Source: Lunularia cruciata (Eukaryota; Streptophyta; Marchantiopsida; Lunulariales; Lunulariaceae). Taken from it: 64,000 bases of DNA. The notes beneath the pieces were generated by a model. That model made no database searches. It saw only the letters and a list, made by a program, of their open reading frames with translations, and was not told where the DNA came from. The position numbers and the translations under genes were made by a program. Below, one piece after another: positions 25,201 to 37,690 of this stretch. Each line of letters starts with the position of its first letter. The stretch's first letter is position 1. Where the stretch lies: the NCBI GenBank assembly GCA_948567375.1, contig OX419757.1:50837665-50901664 (forward strand). The letters run 5' to 3'.

Positions 25201-27189
25201 CTTTGCTTTATGGGGCTTTGAGGTCGGTTTTATTGTAGAGTTTGAGAGAAAACCCGTTAGAGGAATAGGAACAAAGGACAAAGGACACCGTATTGACAAC
25301 TCCACTCACTAGCAATAATTTGATCACTTATTTCTTTCATACCCTGATTGAGTAATCTGATCACTCCTTTCCCTCACAAATTGATTTTGACTGAGTAGAC
25401 TCTATCACTCTTGCTTAAGGTGCTTTTGAGTTTTGCTAGTCTCACAAATTGGTCTGATTGAGAAGACTTTATCACTCTTGCTTGAGGTGATATTGATTTT
25501 GCTACCTCTTGAGTGAACCTTCAACATTGAAATTACCACCTATTTCTTCTCTATGTCTTCATGCTTGTTCTCCTCATGTTTGCCGAAACAAGTATATTGT
25601 GAGTTTACCCCTCTGGTCACAGCATTCCTTTGTGCATATCCCGTTGCTGGAGCTATTGTGACATGCATAAGAGAGTGAGCTTCCGTTGCCAACTATTGCA
25701 TGCATCAAGCCAAATTAGTCATGGAAATAGCATCAACCTTACTTTTGTCAAAGAGTTTTTGTGGACATTGCCATGTATGTTTAAAGCTTAACTTAAGGTT
25801 GGTGGTCCATTTGGCTGGGGGATACTTACCACACAGGTGCAAAGTTGACAAAACAATCCCATCGCGTCCGCAAGCGTAAGGAAACTAGTGGAGAGGGGAA
25901 AATGTCCATCGAGAGTGACATTTATGAATGCAAACTTGATTGCTTTGATGGTAGGAACCTTGAACACTACAGGTGCTCTCAGAAATAAATAAGGAAGCCT
26001 TTTGGAGCGTGTGGGACCGAACTACAGTAGTCAACTCGGTTTTCCTTTATCCAAGACATGAAGAAAGATATGGTGGTAAACTCCAGTCACGAGATAGTCG
26101 AGTGTCCCTCATTGAACTGAATGAGAATAATACATCATGAGTGACGCTGGACTCTATGAAGACTGCAATAAGAGCGGGACGAGATGATGCAAGTTATAGA
26201 CACGTTTCCATTTCAATATTAGTACCGCCAAGGTGACAAAGGTCGTTTCTTCGACTAGGGTATTCTGTATGAGCTCAGCGTAAGGTCTGTCAGTCCCCAA
26301 AATCTGCTGAGTATCAGGGGTCGCCACCGTATAGATCTACACGAAAGTAGAATACCAGAATTCGACCTCGAGTGGCCCCGTCCTCAGAGAAGAAGTTTAT
26401 CATCCAGAATTCCGTACTGGCTGTAGTATGGAACACGGAGACACACAAAACATAAGAGATCAGTGCCGAGAGCATTCCGTTGTACATATACAGCATATAT
26501 ATAGGACATTAGAGTACTCCGTATGAACTCTGTACTCTGTCCGTATTACTCTAGTTCTTGTCAGGAAACATCGTGTTTCTCGCGGATGTTGCTCTGCCTA
26601 CCTTCGGGAGAACGGAGTGGACTGTACTTGAACCACATTCTTCGCGTCTCAGACCATACCTACCCTCTGGTAGATAAGTCCATATGCCGTACTGAGAAGA
26701 GTAGGTTTTGCTCTCCACTGATCTTCTTCGCTTAAGGTTGGAAAACGGAAGGGATGATCTTGCCATTTACGCGATGGAGCTGACAAGAAGTCAGTTGCAG
26801 TGACACTTTGTATGATTGAGTTGTGTGTGTTGCTGAGGGCGCTCGGCAGGAAAGTAGATATGCAAACTGACAGTCGGGGCCAGGTGTAGGGAACTGCAAT
26901 GGCGGTGAAATCTCGTAAACGGAAGAGATAGTAATGACCCTCCATCCGAGCTACTCCGAGGAAGGATCCGAGTTTAATAATGCTCAGTTGAAAACCATCC
27001 ACAGTTTAGGGGCCTGCCGACCTGCATGAACTGGAAAAAGAAATTGCCAACCTAAACATCCAATGATAAACAACACCACGGATGGTGAGGTCGACAAACG
27101 TCACACTTTCATGTACAAAGATGGACGTAACAGGAAACTCGACACAACCACATTAGGTCAAAAATGTTGACGCTCACCATTGCATATAT
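25201..27189. other. transition to CpG-retaining DNA, no gene seen
   Basis: From about 25.5 kb base composition becomes balanced and CG dinucleotides return. The longest open frames (for example 27002-26649, minus) show no family features. This is the downstream flank of the minus-strand gene. Confidence 0.4.
25373..25505. repeat. ~68-bp tandem duplication
   Basis: Two units, each starting CTCACAAATTG and holding TATCACTCTTGCTT(A/G)AGGTG, lie head to tail at 25373 and 25441. A partial third unit with CTGATTGAGTA lies just upstream. Confidence 0.7.
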
Positions 27190-27795
27190 ATACAAATGAA
27201 AAGAGGCATCATTTATATATTGCGCAAAGAAAAAGAATCAAATGCAACAGTGAGATGATACGGGAAACACCCAAGACTGCAATTCCGAATACCACAAGAA
27301 ACAGCTTTCATTAGAGGCAATGGTACAAGTTATTATGCCCGTCTTAACAAAAAGTTCTCTATACAAAGAAGACTATCTCCTTTCATGTCCCTGTGGGATC
27401 TCTAAACGGTGAAATTTAAGATACCATTGTTTCCCATCTGTGAGTTCCGTGCATAAACATCGAAGTGTGACAGTGGGACCTACAGAGAGAAAGTAAGCTA
27501 CGGATTAATGAATACAAAAGGGAGTCACAACCTACCCGTCTCCAGGAGATGTCAAAAACCCGGGCACTGCTGTTCGTCAGTAAACCTAAGCTACCGTAAC
27601 AAGGATCAGCACTCGCGGAAGTGACGAGCAACTTGTAAATTGCTCTGTCGAGGTTTCTTCGAGTGAAAAAGAATTGATGATTCCCAAGTGAAGTATATCC
27701 ACTATGATAATTAAGGGGAAAAGTTACAGGTTTCTCGTACGTGTTGGGACGATTAGCTTGCATAGAAGCCTCATCTGTTCTGACGAAGGCCACTG
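27190..27795 (-). other. probable 3' UTR of ASG1-like gene
   Basis: Directly follows the TGA at 27796-27798 on the minus strand. A 127-codon minus-strand frame (27799-27416) overlaps the stop in another frame but lacks homology I can recognise, so I treat it as chance. I see no canonical AATAAA on the minus strand here. Confidence 0.35.
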
Positions 27796-30700
27796 TCATC
27801 TCAACTTCTCGCTGCCAAAATAAACCTGCCTCATCGGATCGTACCTAGCAAGAGGAACCTGGGCAGAAGTCTCAAACAGCTGAGGTAAAGTGGCCACACG
27901 AGGAAGATGCATAAGCAAATCGCTAGCCGAGCCATGCTTGTTAATACATGACATTATTGTGTTAAAGGATGGATCTCTATGTGACAACCTACTTAGTTGA
28001 TGTGGGTGGTGATTCCCGGACCCTGGCATGAGCATCTCCAGCTGATCATCAACTAAACCCATTTCAGTTTTAACTTGGACTGGGAAAGGATTAAAGTGAT
28101 GGAGGTGGTGGCCATCTGTCAGTACCGACCCATCCATAAGTCCATGACCGGTTTGATGGGGAAGTTGGAACTCTTCAGCTAACGCAGCAGACATATGCCC
28201 AACCCTTTGCGCTAAAATCAGGGCTTGGTCGTTGGACATAGAGAAAGTTGGCTCTCCAAGAAGGTCGTGCGCTATCTGATCCAATATCTTTCGATCGGGC
28301 TGGAAACCCCGATCCGGTGGCAGTGCATTCCCAACACCCATGTAGATTGCGTTGCACAATGGCTTCACATCCTCCAGATGTTCGTTTGAGTACATCATAT
28401 CCATACGATCTGCTTGGATCTGATCATACTCAAGAGGCTCATCGTGCACCCGCAAATCTTCGTTGTCGCTGGTGCCACTTTCATCGCTGACCCTTGCATC
28501 CATCACTGAGGGAGACAAGGTTTAGTCAGTTTCAACATACAGATCGGTGGTTTCGAGCAAGCATTTACTTCTCGAGAAGACGGTTCGTAAGCGGAACTTC
28601 TGTAAATAATCTCTCTTCATTCTGTAACTACAACGCTCTTAAATACGAATACTTACCAGAGCTCGGAGAAGCCAGATCACTTGATTGCATCTTCAACAAC
28701 CTCATTTCAGGTTTTGAGTCGGCGAGCATTCCGCCAAGAGTGTTGCCAGTATTCGGCCGCATTTGCATGTGCTGGGGAAGAATATAAGACTGCTGATTGT
28801 TCAAAGAATCGTGGGAACTGCTTTGGTGGACTGGTTGTTGATGAGTAGGCAGATGTTGGTGTTGCGCATCAAACATCGGGCGTTCAAAATCGGGAGACGG
28901 TCTGATTGATAGGGTCCCTTCCACGAGAGCCTTTAGGCGAGGATCGCACTGCACTAACTTCTCATAATGCCTATTGAGGACGCCTTCAGGAAAAATTAAT
29001 GAATGGCGTCTGTGCAACAAAAGAAAGTATCGAGTCAGAAGCATGCAGGGACATCGCGTGCACCCCAAGGACAGGAATATCAAACCTAGACTTAGTCCAC
29101 GCGAAGACTCAGACGCTGGGGACGTCTCACAGGTTAAAGAGTTCCCAGAATACCAGTAAGGACAAAAATTCCCGACAAAAACTGATCACGAGACGCAACG
29201 TGATTCAGTGAGAAATCTTTACTGTCCGAGATTTCTAAGTTTCGAGTATGTCTTGTTTGCTCTGAGCAATCCATGACAACATTACGCTGAAAAGAGCTAC
29301 TGATAGAAACACTCACTTGTTTACAGTGGCTTGGCCCCCAGTAAAATCGGAGGTGGCCTGCCATAGGGTGTGCTTTCTTGGTTGGGGGTTCGTTTCCCTG
29401 AAGAACAGCGGGGGTCGAGAGACCTGCAAAAGTGCCCCAAGACGAATGAGTTGATTCCCCACAAACTTAATTTCAAGGTAGATATCAGCTGGAACAAAAT
29501 TGGGTTTCAACAACAGCGGATTTCATTACCTCTATCTCAAGAGAGCCGGGAAGGTTCTCTGGGCAGCTTGCTTTCATAGCCGAGATGTCAGACCATTGGA
29601 TTTCAATCTTACTTTTGAGACCCGTCTCCAGTACCTCCCACACCAGCTTACGCTTGGCATAGTAACACTTACCAACCAGATCCCCCTCGTACCTCGAAAC
29701 ACGCTGACAATCGACAGAAAGTATTTCTGGTATTAGCAAGACAGATCTTGAGCTGAGGCAGTCACATCACCATAACTCACCGCGGCGATCTTGCTATCTA
29801 GTCTCTCAACCGACAGAGCTGTACTCCAGTTCCCAGGGTGGGAAAAGAGGTCAGAACGACCGATATAAACGACGTCATGTCTAAACCACGAAACACTGTA
29901 GAAAACTAACACGCAGCAGTTTCCCGCTTTCCTAATGTAGGTCAGCTCGATAACCGACTTTCGCTTCCTGTTGGCAATTGATTATTTCACTCGTATTAGA
30001 CAACAAACTCCATCAGAAACAGATATGGTCTTGGTTGTTAATTCTAGAGCGAAACCCTGATCCTTGAGATGTGGAGAAGAGATAGATGCTTACCTCCCAA
30101 TTGCCGATTTTCAAACTGGACGCAGGAAAGTTCGACGCCTTGAGCTTGTCTTGGGCAGTGGCTGTGGGCACCAAACACTTCCCGAGCCGATTCTTCGCAG
30201 CTTCAGCCGCCAACGCATCGGGGTTTGCAGATCCCTGATCGTTGGAAGCGCTTTGCGCGAGCTTCATCGATATGAGATCCAAAAGAGATGGCGTTTTCCT
30301 GAGAGTCAACCCAAGAGGACTTGGCTCGTCCAAGGGATTCGTCGACTGAGAGAGATGAGGTGTTGGAGGTATCCGACATATGCTCCCACAAGAATGCTGA
30401 GGTTCGCTGTACTTAGAAGCAGGCGAGGAGGCTTCTCTCGTCAGTGCAGGCCCAGTACAGCCAGGTCCTCCTCTGGGTGACAGCAATTGCGATTGCATCT
30501 ACATGTTTCAACAATTAATTGGTCGTCATCAGATTTTGACAGCCCAGCAACTCATCCGATCCTCCGAAACCTATCATGAAGCTCAGACGATGCAGGTCTG
30601 CGTGTCCATCTAAAACACAACATAATCACACTAAAGCCTCCAATTTCCACAGAGATCTTTGGCATGAACAAAATCGTAGAGACATAGATATGTTCACATA

Positions 30701-31284
30701 CACCATCGACTGGGACCTCAAGAGAACACCAGGTGACGAGCAATTGTGGAAAGTCAAAGCCATTGACGCACTGATTCCTCAATCAAAAGCCTCCGTAGGG
30801 CACATCGGTAAGGAAGCAAGGAGATTTCTTAAACTACCGGAACATCTTCCATAACAGAAACTATTCCGGCCCGAACTCTGCAGTTCTTTTTTGGAAACAG
30901 AACAGTGGCGGAAGAAGAACCCACCTGTGAAGATATGGTATGAACCGAATCCTGGACCTTGGACCTCTTGCGATCATGCGAATACTCATCAAAACCCGCA
31001 TCTCTCTCCCGTTCTCGCTCCACATGCTGCTGAACCTCACGCTTGGGAGACAAGGATGAGTGTCGGTGCGGAGAGGCAACACCACGCGTCCCAAGAGCTC
31101 CTGGCACTTGACCACCACAAGACATGCTGCCAGAGTTCTGCTGGGTCTGCTGCTGCTGCCATTGAGGTGCAGAAGAACCCTGACTAAGAGTTGGAGACTC
31201 TGCCTTCACCGTGACATGGAGGAGTTGTTCAGGCGACCTCGGCTCCACCGTTAATTGACCAGTTGGAGCACCATATGACACCAT
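27796..31284 (-). CDS. ASG1-like protein with TRF2/HOY1 PH-like domain
   Basis: Six exons read on the minus strand: 31284-30925, 30498-30094, 29703-29530, 29423-29317, 29009-28657 and 28505-27796. The five introns (426, 390, 106, 307 and 151 nt) are GT-AG and keep phase, giving 702 codons and a TGA. A polyQ patch lies near residues 42-50 and an RKRSK nuclear-signal-like motif near 105-109. The conserved KTPSLLDLI box is at 188-196. The PH-like domain is at about 238-377, with KASNFPASSLKIGNWE, SRYEGDLVGKCYYAKRKLVW, KSKIEIQWSDI and PLFFRETNPQPRKHTLWQ. The acidic SDESGTSDNED follows near 473. This matches Arabidopsis ASG1 (At2g24100) and At4g30780, a plant family of unclear biochemistry linked by mutant name to altered seed germination. 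This protein is longer than the Arabidopsis members (about 470 residues from memory), with extended ends. Exon 2 opens with ATG, so a shorter product from residue 121 is possible. Confidence 0.9.
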
Positions 31285-31321
31285 TCTTCTCCGAGGCTGA
31301 TGGTAATCAGTTCACCTCCAG

Positions 31322-31345
31322 TTCTGCTTCTGCTTCTGCTTCTAG
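31322..31345. repeat. (CTTCTG)n run
   Basis: About four units of CTTCTG (CAGAAG on the gene strand), some 40 nt before the start codon. Confidence 0.9.
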
Positions 31346-31714
31346 CACAATATGATGGTGATGATGCTTCTTCAACAACTGAATTCAGGCCAGGTGCAAA
31401 GGAGGTAATGAACTCACTGCCCCAGAGGACTTGAATGATGAAATGAATGGCAGGCAGTTAGGGACTAGAGACTCTCCCTTTTCACCTCTTTTTTTCTGGT
31501 TCTACATGACAAACAGTCGGGCGAGGGCCCTGCTTCGACCAACAACGGTGAGGAAATGAGTCATATCGAACTTGAGGAAAGAATGAACGTATGTCCGTGC
31601 TACCGGTAGTAGTCAAAGAGATGGAAAGAGCATCCCTTCAATCCACTGAACAGCACCACCGTAGAAACAGTGAGGATCAATTAGTAAGCAGCTCTCTCTC
31701 GTCGGTTAGTTTCA

Positions 31715-31752
31715 CTGCCAGTAGGCCACAAATGCATTTGGCCTACTGGCAG
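31715..31752. repeat. 14-bp inverted repeat, hairpin in leader
   Basis: Arms CTGCCAGTAGGCCA (31715-31728) and TGGCCTACTGGCAG (31739-31752) are perfect reverse complements around a 10-nt centre. The near-palindrome almost continues through the centre (AAATGCATT). It would fold into a stable stem if transcribed in the leader of the minus-strand gene. Confidence 0.9.
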
Positions 31753-32257
31753 CCACCAATTATTTGCACCTGAATTGAGGTAGAGCTAGAGTAGAAGACA
31801 GGTTGTACGTAAACAAAATGATGGAGCAGCGAAGCATGGATGCAATTTCTCTTATTGACAACTTATTGGGTGTATCTCCCCTACACACAACGAAGTTCCA
31901 CTCTCCAATTCCAGGCTCAGGTAATAAGTAGGTGGTAGTGTTGCTGCTTTGGTAATGGTGGTGATCATAGTAATCCTCGGGAGAAATACCGAGGGCGACT
32001 ATTTGCTCCGATCTCTTCTTCTACATACAAGAAAGGGGACTGGGGCCGAAGACGGGGGATGATGGTGATGATGGTAATAGCGCCAGGATGGTGGAGAACA
32101 GGGGTGAAGAACAAGTCATGAACAAGGAAGCAGCACCTCTCTTTGAGGGGATGATGAATTCTGAAAAGAGAAGCAGTAGTAGTTGTGGCTCTTTTCCAAC
32201 AACTAAAAGGGGACGACACCTCGGAGTGGAGAAAGAGTCGTTCAGTTCACATCCTCT

Positions 32258-32268
32258 CCATATATATC
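32258..32268 (-). promoter_or_regulatory. candidate TATA box of ASG1-like gene
   Basis: Minus-strand reading GTGATATATATGG, some 980 nt before the start codon. It is the only TATA-like sequence I noticed in the CpG-rich upstream DNA, and is followed downstream by the putative leader. A TATA-less promoter is equally possible. Confidence 0.25.
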
Positions 32269-32564
32269 ACTTGCTGTTCCACTCCACCACCCACCAAGAA
32301 GAACGAATATCATGCGATGGATGCGATGATCAAAGTCACTTCCGAAACACTTCCGCTCTACGAGATCATACTTACCACAACAAGCACATCAAAAGCGGGC
32401 TAGCACCAGATCTCAGTCCCAAGAGCTCAGACTTCTCTTCTCTCAGTTCCAGAATACTCAGCGATAAGTCCAGCCCAGCAACACCCACAACACTTCCTCA
32501 GCCGGAAACTGAGATTCTGATCGCCCGTTCAATGACCACTCTCACTCTCACAAGCATCGACGAC

Positions 32565-32582
32565 CTCTCTCTCTCTCTCTCC
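32565..32582. repeat. (CT)n microsatellite upstream of gene
   Basis: CT run ((GA)n on the gene strand) in a broader pyrimidine-rich belt at about 32420-32720. Such GA/CT belts are common around plant promoters. Confidence 0.85.
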
Positions 32583-33086
32583 TCCTCTTCAAGACCCCTC
32601 TTCTTCCCGTCCCTCTCTCCGTCCGAGCCCCTCTCTCGCCTTGAACAATCGAACAAACCCTTTCCACTTTCTCCCACCCCGTTCTATACCCTCTTTTCTG
32701 TCTCACCGGGGCGGCTTCTGCTGCTTACCGATTTAAAGTCCTGCAGGATAAGAGGTAAAGGAGAAAAGAGAAACCTGGGCCCTTCTCCTCTGCTTTGTAG
32801 CCCTCACTTCCACTCATCATCCATTACATCCGTGAATTCTCCCACTCCCCCACCCCTTTTCTCTAACAGGGAAAGAGAAGTCAGTTTTTCCTCTCTCCGA
32901 CTCTTCTTTTCCACTGGTCGTCCTTGACGTCGTCGACACAGCGCACTCCTTTGCAGGGGCCCGTTCGAGCAATAAAGTTGCTCCCTCGTCGCGTCCGACA
33001 GTCTCTTCTGCCAAAAGCTCTTCCTGCGCCGGCGTTCCCTGCCCGCCCACAAACTACATGTTCCTGCCCGCCTTACAAACAAGCAC

Positions 33087-33103
33087 TACAGTACGGTACT
33101 GTA
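33087..33103. repeat. 17-bp palindrome TACAGTAC-G-GTACTGTA
   Basis: Perfect 8-bp arms around a single G. Confidence 0.85.
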
Positions 33104-36100
33104 ATCTCCGTTCTCGTGATATCCGTCCAAAACCTCTGCTTGCTTTACTGTAGAACCTTTACGGCAGAAGAACTTGCCTTTCCTCCACGGTTGGTCTCTG
33201 TGTTCTCGTCAACGGTATATTCTTCTTTTCTTACGCTGATTCATCATCTGCGCTGATTTTATCTTCGAACGACTGCACTAGCGTTGTGTTTCATTTCATC
33301 CTTGTCATATCCTCTCAATTGTATCGACGGTTAGGTTAGCCTCTTCTAGAGCCAAACAAAGAAAGTCAAACACTCTTGTTTCCGAGTAGAGAGCGTTTTT
33401 AGTGTTTCCTATCTGTCGAATAAAAGTGTGCATACGTTCTTCATAGAGTGCATTCAGCACTAAGTGTTGATAAGAACAAGTTTAAGATCTCTATTTCGTG
33501 TTTCTCCCTTGAGTCCGCTGTTGTTTTCACTTGCTTCTCTGATTTCCTCCAATACATCACGAGGAAAGCCTATATTCCCTTGTGATAGCCTATTCTAAAT
33601 TGGCTGTCATCACTTTTTTCCCCATGAAAATGAACCTTCTTTCTGTCTACTCTATTGGTCTATTTGACGGTTGCTGAGTCAGTTTAGATGATCTCCTCCC
33701 GGGTCAAACTCATAAAGAAGTGACATAAACCATCCGAAACCAAAGCCGTATCATAGATATGCTCATAAATTGACTTCATCCTTCCAAAGTGAAAAGATCG
33801 TTAAAACTCAATGAAACTCAAGTATCAAGTCGTCATTTGATTAGCATCGTATCGCAACCTTCATAACGTAAGCCGAACCAGCGACCATGCTCCGAACATC
33901 GAGGTTCGGAATCCGAGGGACGAGGCTAGGCACGAACTGGACGGTCGGTGTCAATCGGACCGGTTCGCGCACGAACGGCTGCTCCACAGTCCCTGCCACT
34001 AGCAGTAGTGGTAGACACCTTAGCACTATACGTAACTGTCTATTTATGGGCAAAGCATCTTTGGACGCAATTTGCCGGATCCTCCTACCATCGACGGTTA
34101 TTATGTGCCTAGATTAGCGCGTATCGTGGAGCTCTGAACAAAGCGGCCTGCCACGACGGCCTCCGTATACAGTACACAATGCACCCAGGTCCTCTGCGTG
34201 GCCCTGCATGTCCCTGCGCTTTGGCGGATCGCTCTATTTTATTTTCTTTAATTTGAATTTATTTGTTACTTTTATTTTAGGTGAAAACATCATATCGAGT
34301 GCTAACGAATCCTGAATTTAGCCTAACCTTATTTCTGGTTTGAGTGGAAGAAACGACAAGATTGGTTTGGTGGAACGTACTAGCAATCCTATCCATGATA
34401 AACAGATCTGGAAACTCTCAAGCTAAATTTTGCCTCCCGATAGTTCAAATTAAGGTACTGTCCTAGATTTCTGTGATCTGATGATAGTCGAATAACACCC
34501 TAGAAACATGCCAGATGGATGTGCTTGGTCGGCCCTAATGAGTTTTTAAGTTAAGTGATGGTGGTTTAACCCCAGTTTAATCTACAAATAGTGGCGTACC
34601 TGCCATCACTTAAATGAAACTCATTTCCCTACATTTTCCTTCTTGTCAACCGCAAGTTAACAACGTGGTTACGGGATGCATTGCATGTCTACTGGCATAG
34701 TAGTCTTCCTCAAAATATTTTCCTCTCGCCATCTTGATACATTTTACAATTTAATTTTACATTTGATACATTTTACATACCAAGATACTAAAAACATCTA
34801 GAGTATTAGAAAGGCATAATCATCAAATCAGCGTGCAAGAGAATATAATTTTAACGACACACTTTATGGTTGAGCCTTTGGAATAGAAAAATATCCAACT
34901 ATTTCTTGTTTCTTCGACACACAGTCTGTACTCCAAACAATTTGCACAACCGTCAAAGACTCTGAAGCAGGTAGTTTTTGTTTCGGATCTCTTTCATCCC
35001 TAAGCAAAGAAATTCCTCTTTCACAACGTACTTGGTCTTGGCTGATACCAGTCCTCCTTCAACGCAAACCATTTAAGCAAATTGATGTCGGCGCATTGTA
35101 GTTTAACATTGAGCGAGTGACAGCTGATACGAACTCATCTGGCGGATTCTAGCCCAAAGGCCAACATCGAACTAGTGATTGCTGGTCCAATTCATCTGTG
35201 GCCCACAAGTCAAGTCCATGGAGAGTAAAAGGTTTACTTCGAGAAGCAGACTTCAGACGAAAAAAATTTCTAGCGGCACGTGGAGTTGTCGTACATTTCA
35301 TATTCTCGGCCAAGCCGGGATGGAAATCTAGAATGGTCGATTGATACTCGTGCACAAATTCATAATTCATTTCTGGTAATGAAGAATCACAACTTCAGAG
35401 ACGCATAATTTACTCACGGTGGCACCAGACACCGGCCTGCGTTACCATGAGAATTGCCGACCGATCTTCTACGAATGACACAGCACCGAACCTGAGGAGG
35501 ACAAGGTTTGACACGCCCTAGGAAACCATGCCAGACCTGTACCTCGCCGCCTTTTCCCTTGCGTTGCGATATCACCATTGAGAACGTTAACTAAACTTGA
35601 GATAATGAAGTATATTGTGCTAGAAAGTAATAGTTCGAGTTTAGGACACTGACAGGAAAACTGCCGCTACGATTGACAGGACGCTACAGTAGCCCTGATG
35701 CACTGCAGCGGACTACAGTGACTGCCCTCCCTACCCGGACTGTATGGCAGCGTCCTCTCTTTCTGACACTCTCTGCCAGAAGACAACAGTGTATGTAAAT
35801 ACGGAAAGGACTGTACTACCGGCAGTAACTACGGTCGATCGCATGGACGTGTATCCGGCGGTATCTATCTGATCAAGGTAAGAGGATCCACGCGCTCACA
35901 CCAGCGTTTCTACAGCAGTCAGGAGTCAAGCTAGTCTCCCTGGAGTCCCGCACGATTACATCTCTGATCCAATCTATCCACAGAAGCTAAACCCCAACAT
36001 CGTGTGGGGTAGCTCAGATATGCGTTACGAATCCCCTTGGGAGGACTTACATACAAGGGTTGCGGATAGTTTTCACGTGTTTCCGAGAAAACTCGTCTGG

Positions 36101-36708
36101 CTGAGTTCCACCGTTACTCTGCATCGAGCCCAACGACACACATCATGCAATCGCTTCCACAAAAGGCAACCTGCCAATAACCACGGTATGTGGAACCCGT
36201 CCGCGCGGGAAGGGTTTCCAACCATCCTTGGAGAAATATACGTAAAATGTGTAAAAGCAAAATGTCATACCTTCGCTGCGGATTTTGGTTCGGCAGTCAA
36301 GTAGTCATACGGACCAATATGGGATACAGGAACTACATTGCCGTACTGTAACGGAAGGAAGGTGAGCATTAAGACTCATCCGTTCCTGTAGACCGCAGGG
36401 TTTATACAACTGTGGAATCATCCATAGAAAATACTCCATTCGTATAGTAGAATATAAAATACGAGAAAAACATTCCTGTATACACAATGACACACAATGA
36501 CAACTTCCTGTTTATATTTCATTCGTAAAATCCTAGAAATGAAACGCGTTGACTGAATATAAAACATTTTGTATATTCTACCATACCTCTACATCTACTA
36601 CTACCATCCAAGCAATACCATTCAGTATACCATTCAGGATCATTGTGCTTTATAGGAAATTACGCTTACTGTGCAAAACCAGAAGGTCTTGTACTAAATG
36701 TTTATGTT

Positions 36709-36738
36709 CGGACTAAATGTTTCGAAACATTTAGTCCG
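36709..36738. repeat. 30-bp perfect palindrome
   Basis: Arms CGGACTAAATGTTT and AAACATTTAGTCCG meet at a central CG, so all 30 bp are self-complementary. An extra partial copy (TACTAAATGTTTATGTT) sits just upstream at about 36691. It lies at the edge between CpG-retaining and AT-rich DNA. Confidence 0.95.
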
Positions 36739-36739
36739 A

Positions 36740-37690
36740 CAAATTTTATGAGATGTATATTATACATATATTTTCTCTAGTTCTTTACTCCTTTATCTTG
36801 ACGCTTTTTAAATTGCATTATTACCTATTATTTCATTTGAAGAACTTCAACTGAAGACAACTGTTGTTGGTCATAGTGTTCCAAGGACAATGTCTAATTT
36901 GACAATGATAATGGGTTGAACTCAATGGTCCGGTAGTTTGCATTGCGTGGAAATAAACATCAAAGAGTAAATGAGCCATAGCATAACACTGTCAAATATC
37001 AAGAAGATTTCTTGTATACCAACCCAGTGAAGCACCTTCACTAGGCTTCCAAACATCTGCCTATCTTGTTTAATCTTTTTTTTCTTTTTCTTTTTTTTGT
37101 ACTTTCATAAGAAGCAAATCCTCTCTTGGCTAATCAAGGTTACACAATAATTGATTTCATCCAAAAAAAAATTATTATTTCTATTTAAAAATCTGGTTCA
37201 GCTATATGTAAATGACTCTAACAAGACCCTCGAAAAAATTCTTTTAAACCATAGTCTGATTCACTTTTGCACTTGTTACTCCCGACATTTACTCTGCTGC
37301 GTTCAACCAAATTAAAGCTCTATCGATGGTTTAAGCATACCCCACACAGGTCCACTACAACTGAGGCATACAAACTATATCAGCCGAGAGTTAACCATTT
37401 TTATATTCCTTTTAAGGTGAGTCCTTACATTGTATACCCACAACCAGGCAGGTTTAGACCTTACTATAGTTAACGGTGATACCTTTGTAAAAGACTTGGT
37501 AGGTGTTCCGTATGCTGGATAGGGCTTGTTATAAGAACAAAGCTGCTACTGTATTAGAAGTTATAATCTGGTAAGTAATCTTTGTAAGTAACAAGTGGAT
37601 GTAGGTTTCCATGGGTTTGCAGAGAGTTTAGCAACCATATAAATCTACATGTCTTAAATATATTTTAAAGAAATATTAGACCAATTGTTA
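36740..37690. other. AT-rich spacer, nothing recognised
   Basis: Poly-pyrimidine stretch TTTTTTTTCTTTTTC near 37078-37097 and AT-rich sequence. No gene or repeat family recognised. Confidence 0.4.

Larger units (their letters stand above)
31285..32260 (-). other. probable 5' leader of ASG1-like gene
   Basis: Upstream of the ATG at 31284 (context GGAGAAGAATGGTG). It holds a (CTTCTG)n run at 31322-31345 and a strong inverted repeat at 31715-31752, and keeps CpG. Leader extent and any leader intron cannot be fixed from sequence alone. Confidence 0.4.
32290..36660. other. upstream CpG-retaining block, no second gene seen
   Basis: The longest plus-strand frame (32088-32927, 279 codons) runs over the CT-rich belt and reads as low-complexity Ser/Leu/Pro. 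It is best explained as the antisense of promoter DNA. Frames at 33841-34053 and 36002-36304 have no recognisable features. Repeated TACAGTA/TACTGTA words occur at 33087-33103 and near 33147, 35690 and 35713. Confidence 0.4.

Noticed and set aside
27416-27799. 127-codon minus-strand frame overlapping the stop of the ASG1-like gene
   Set aside because: Different frame, no recognisable domain, and it lies where the 3' UTR should be.
32088-32927. 279-codon plus-strand open frame
   Set aside because: Its length comes from CT-rich, stop-poor sequence upstream of the minus-strand gene. The product is low-complexity Ser/Leu/Pro without any domain, so I treat it as antisense of promoter DNA.
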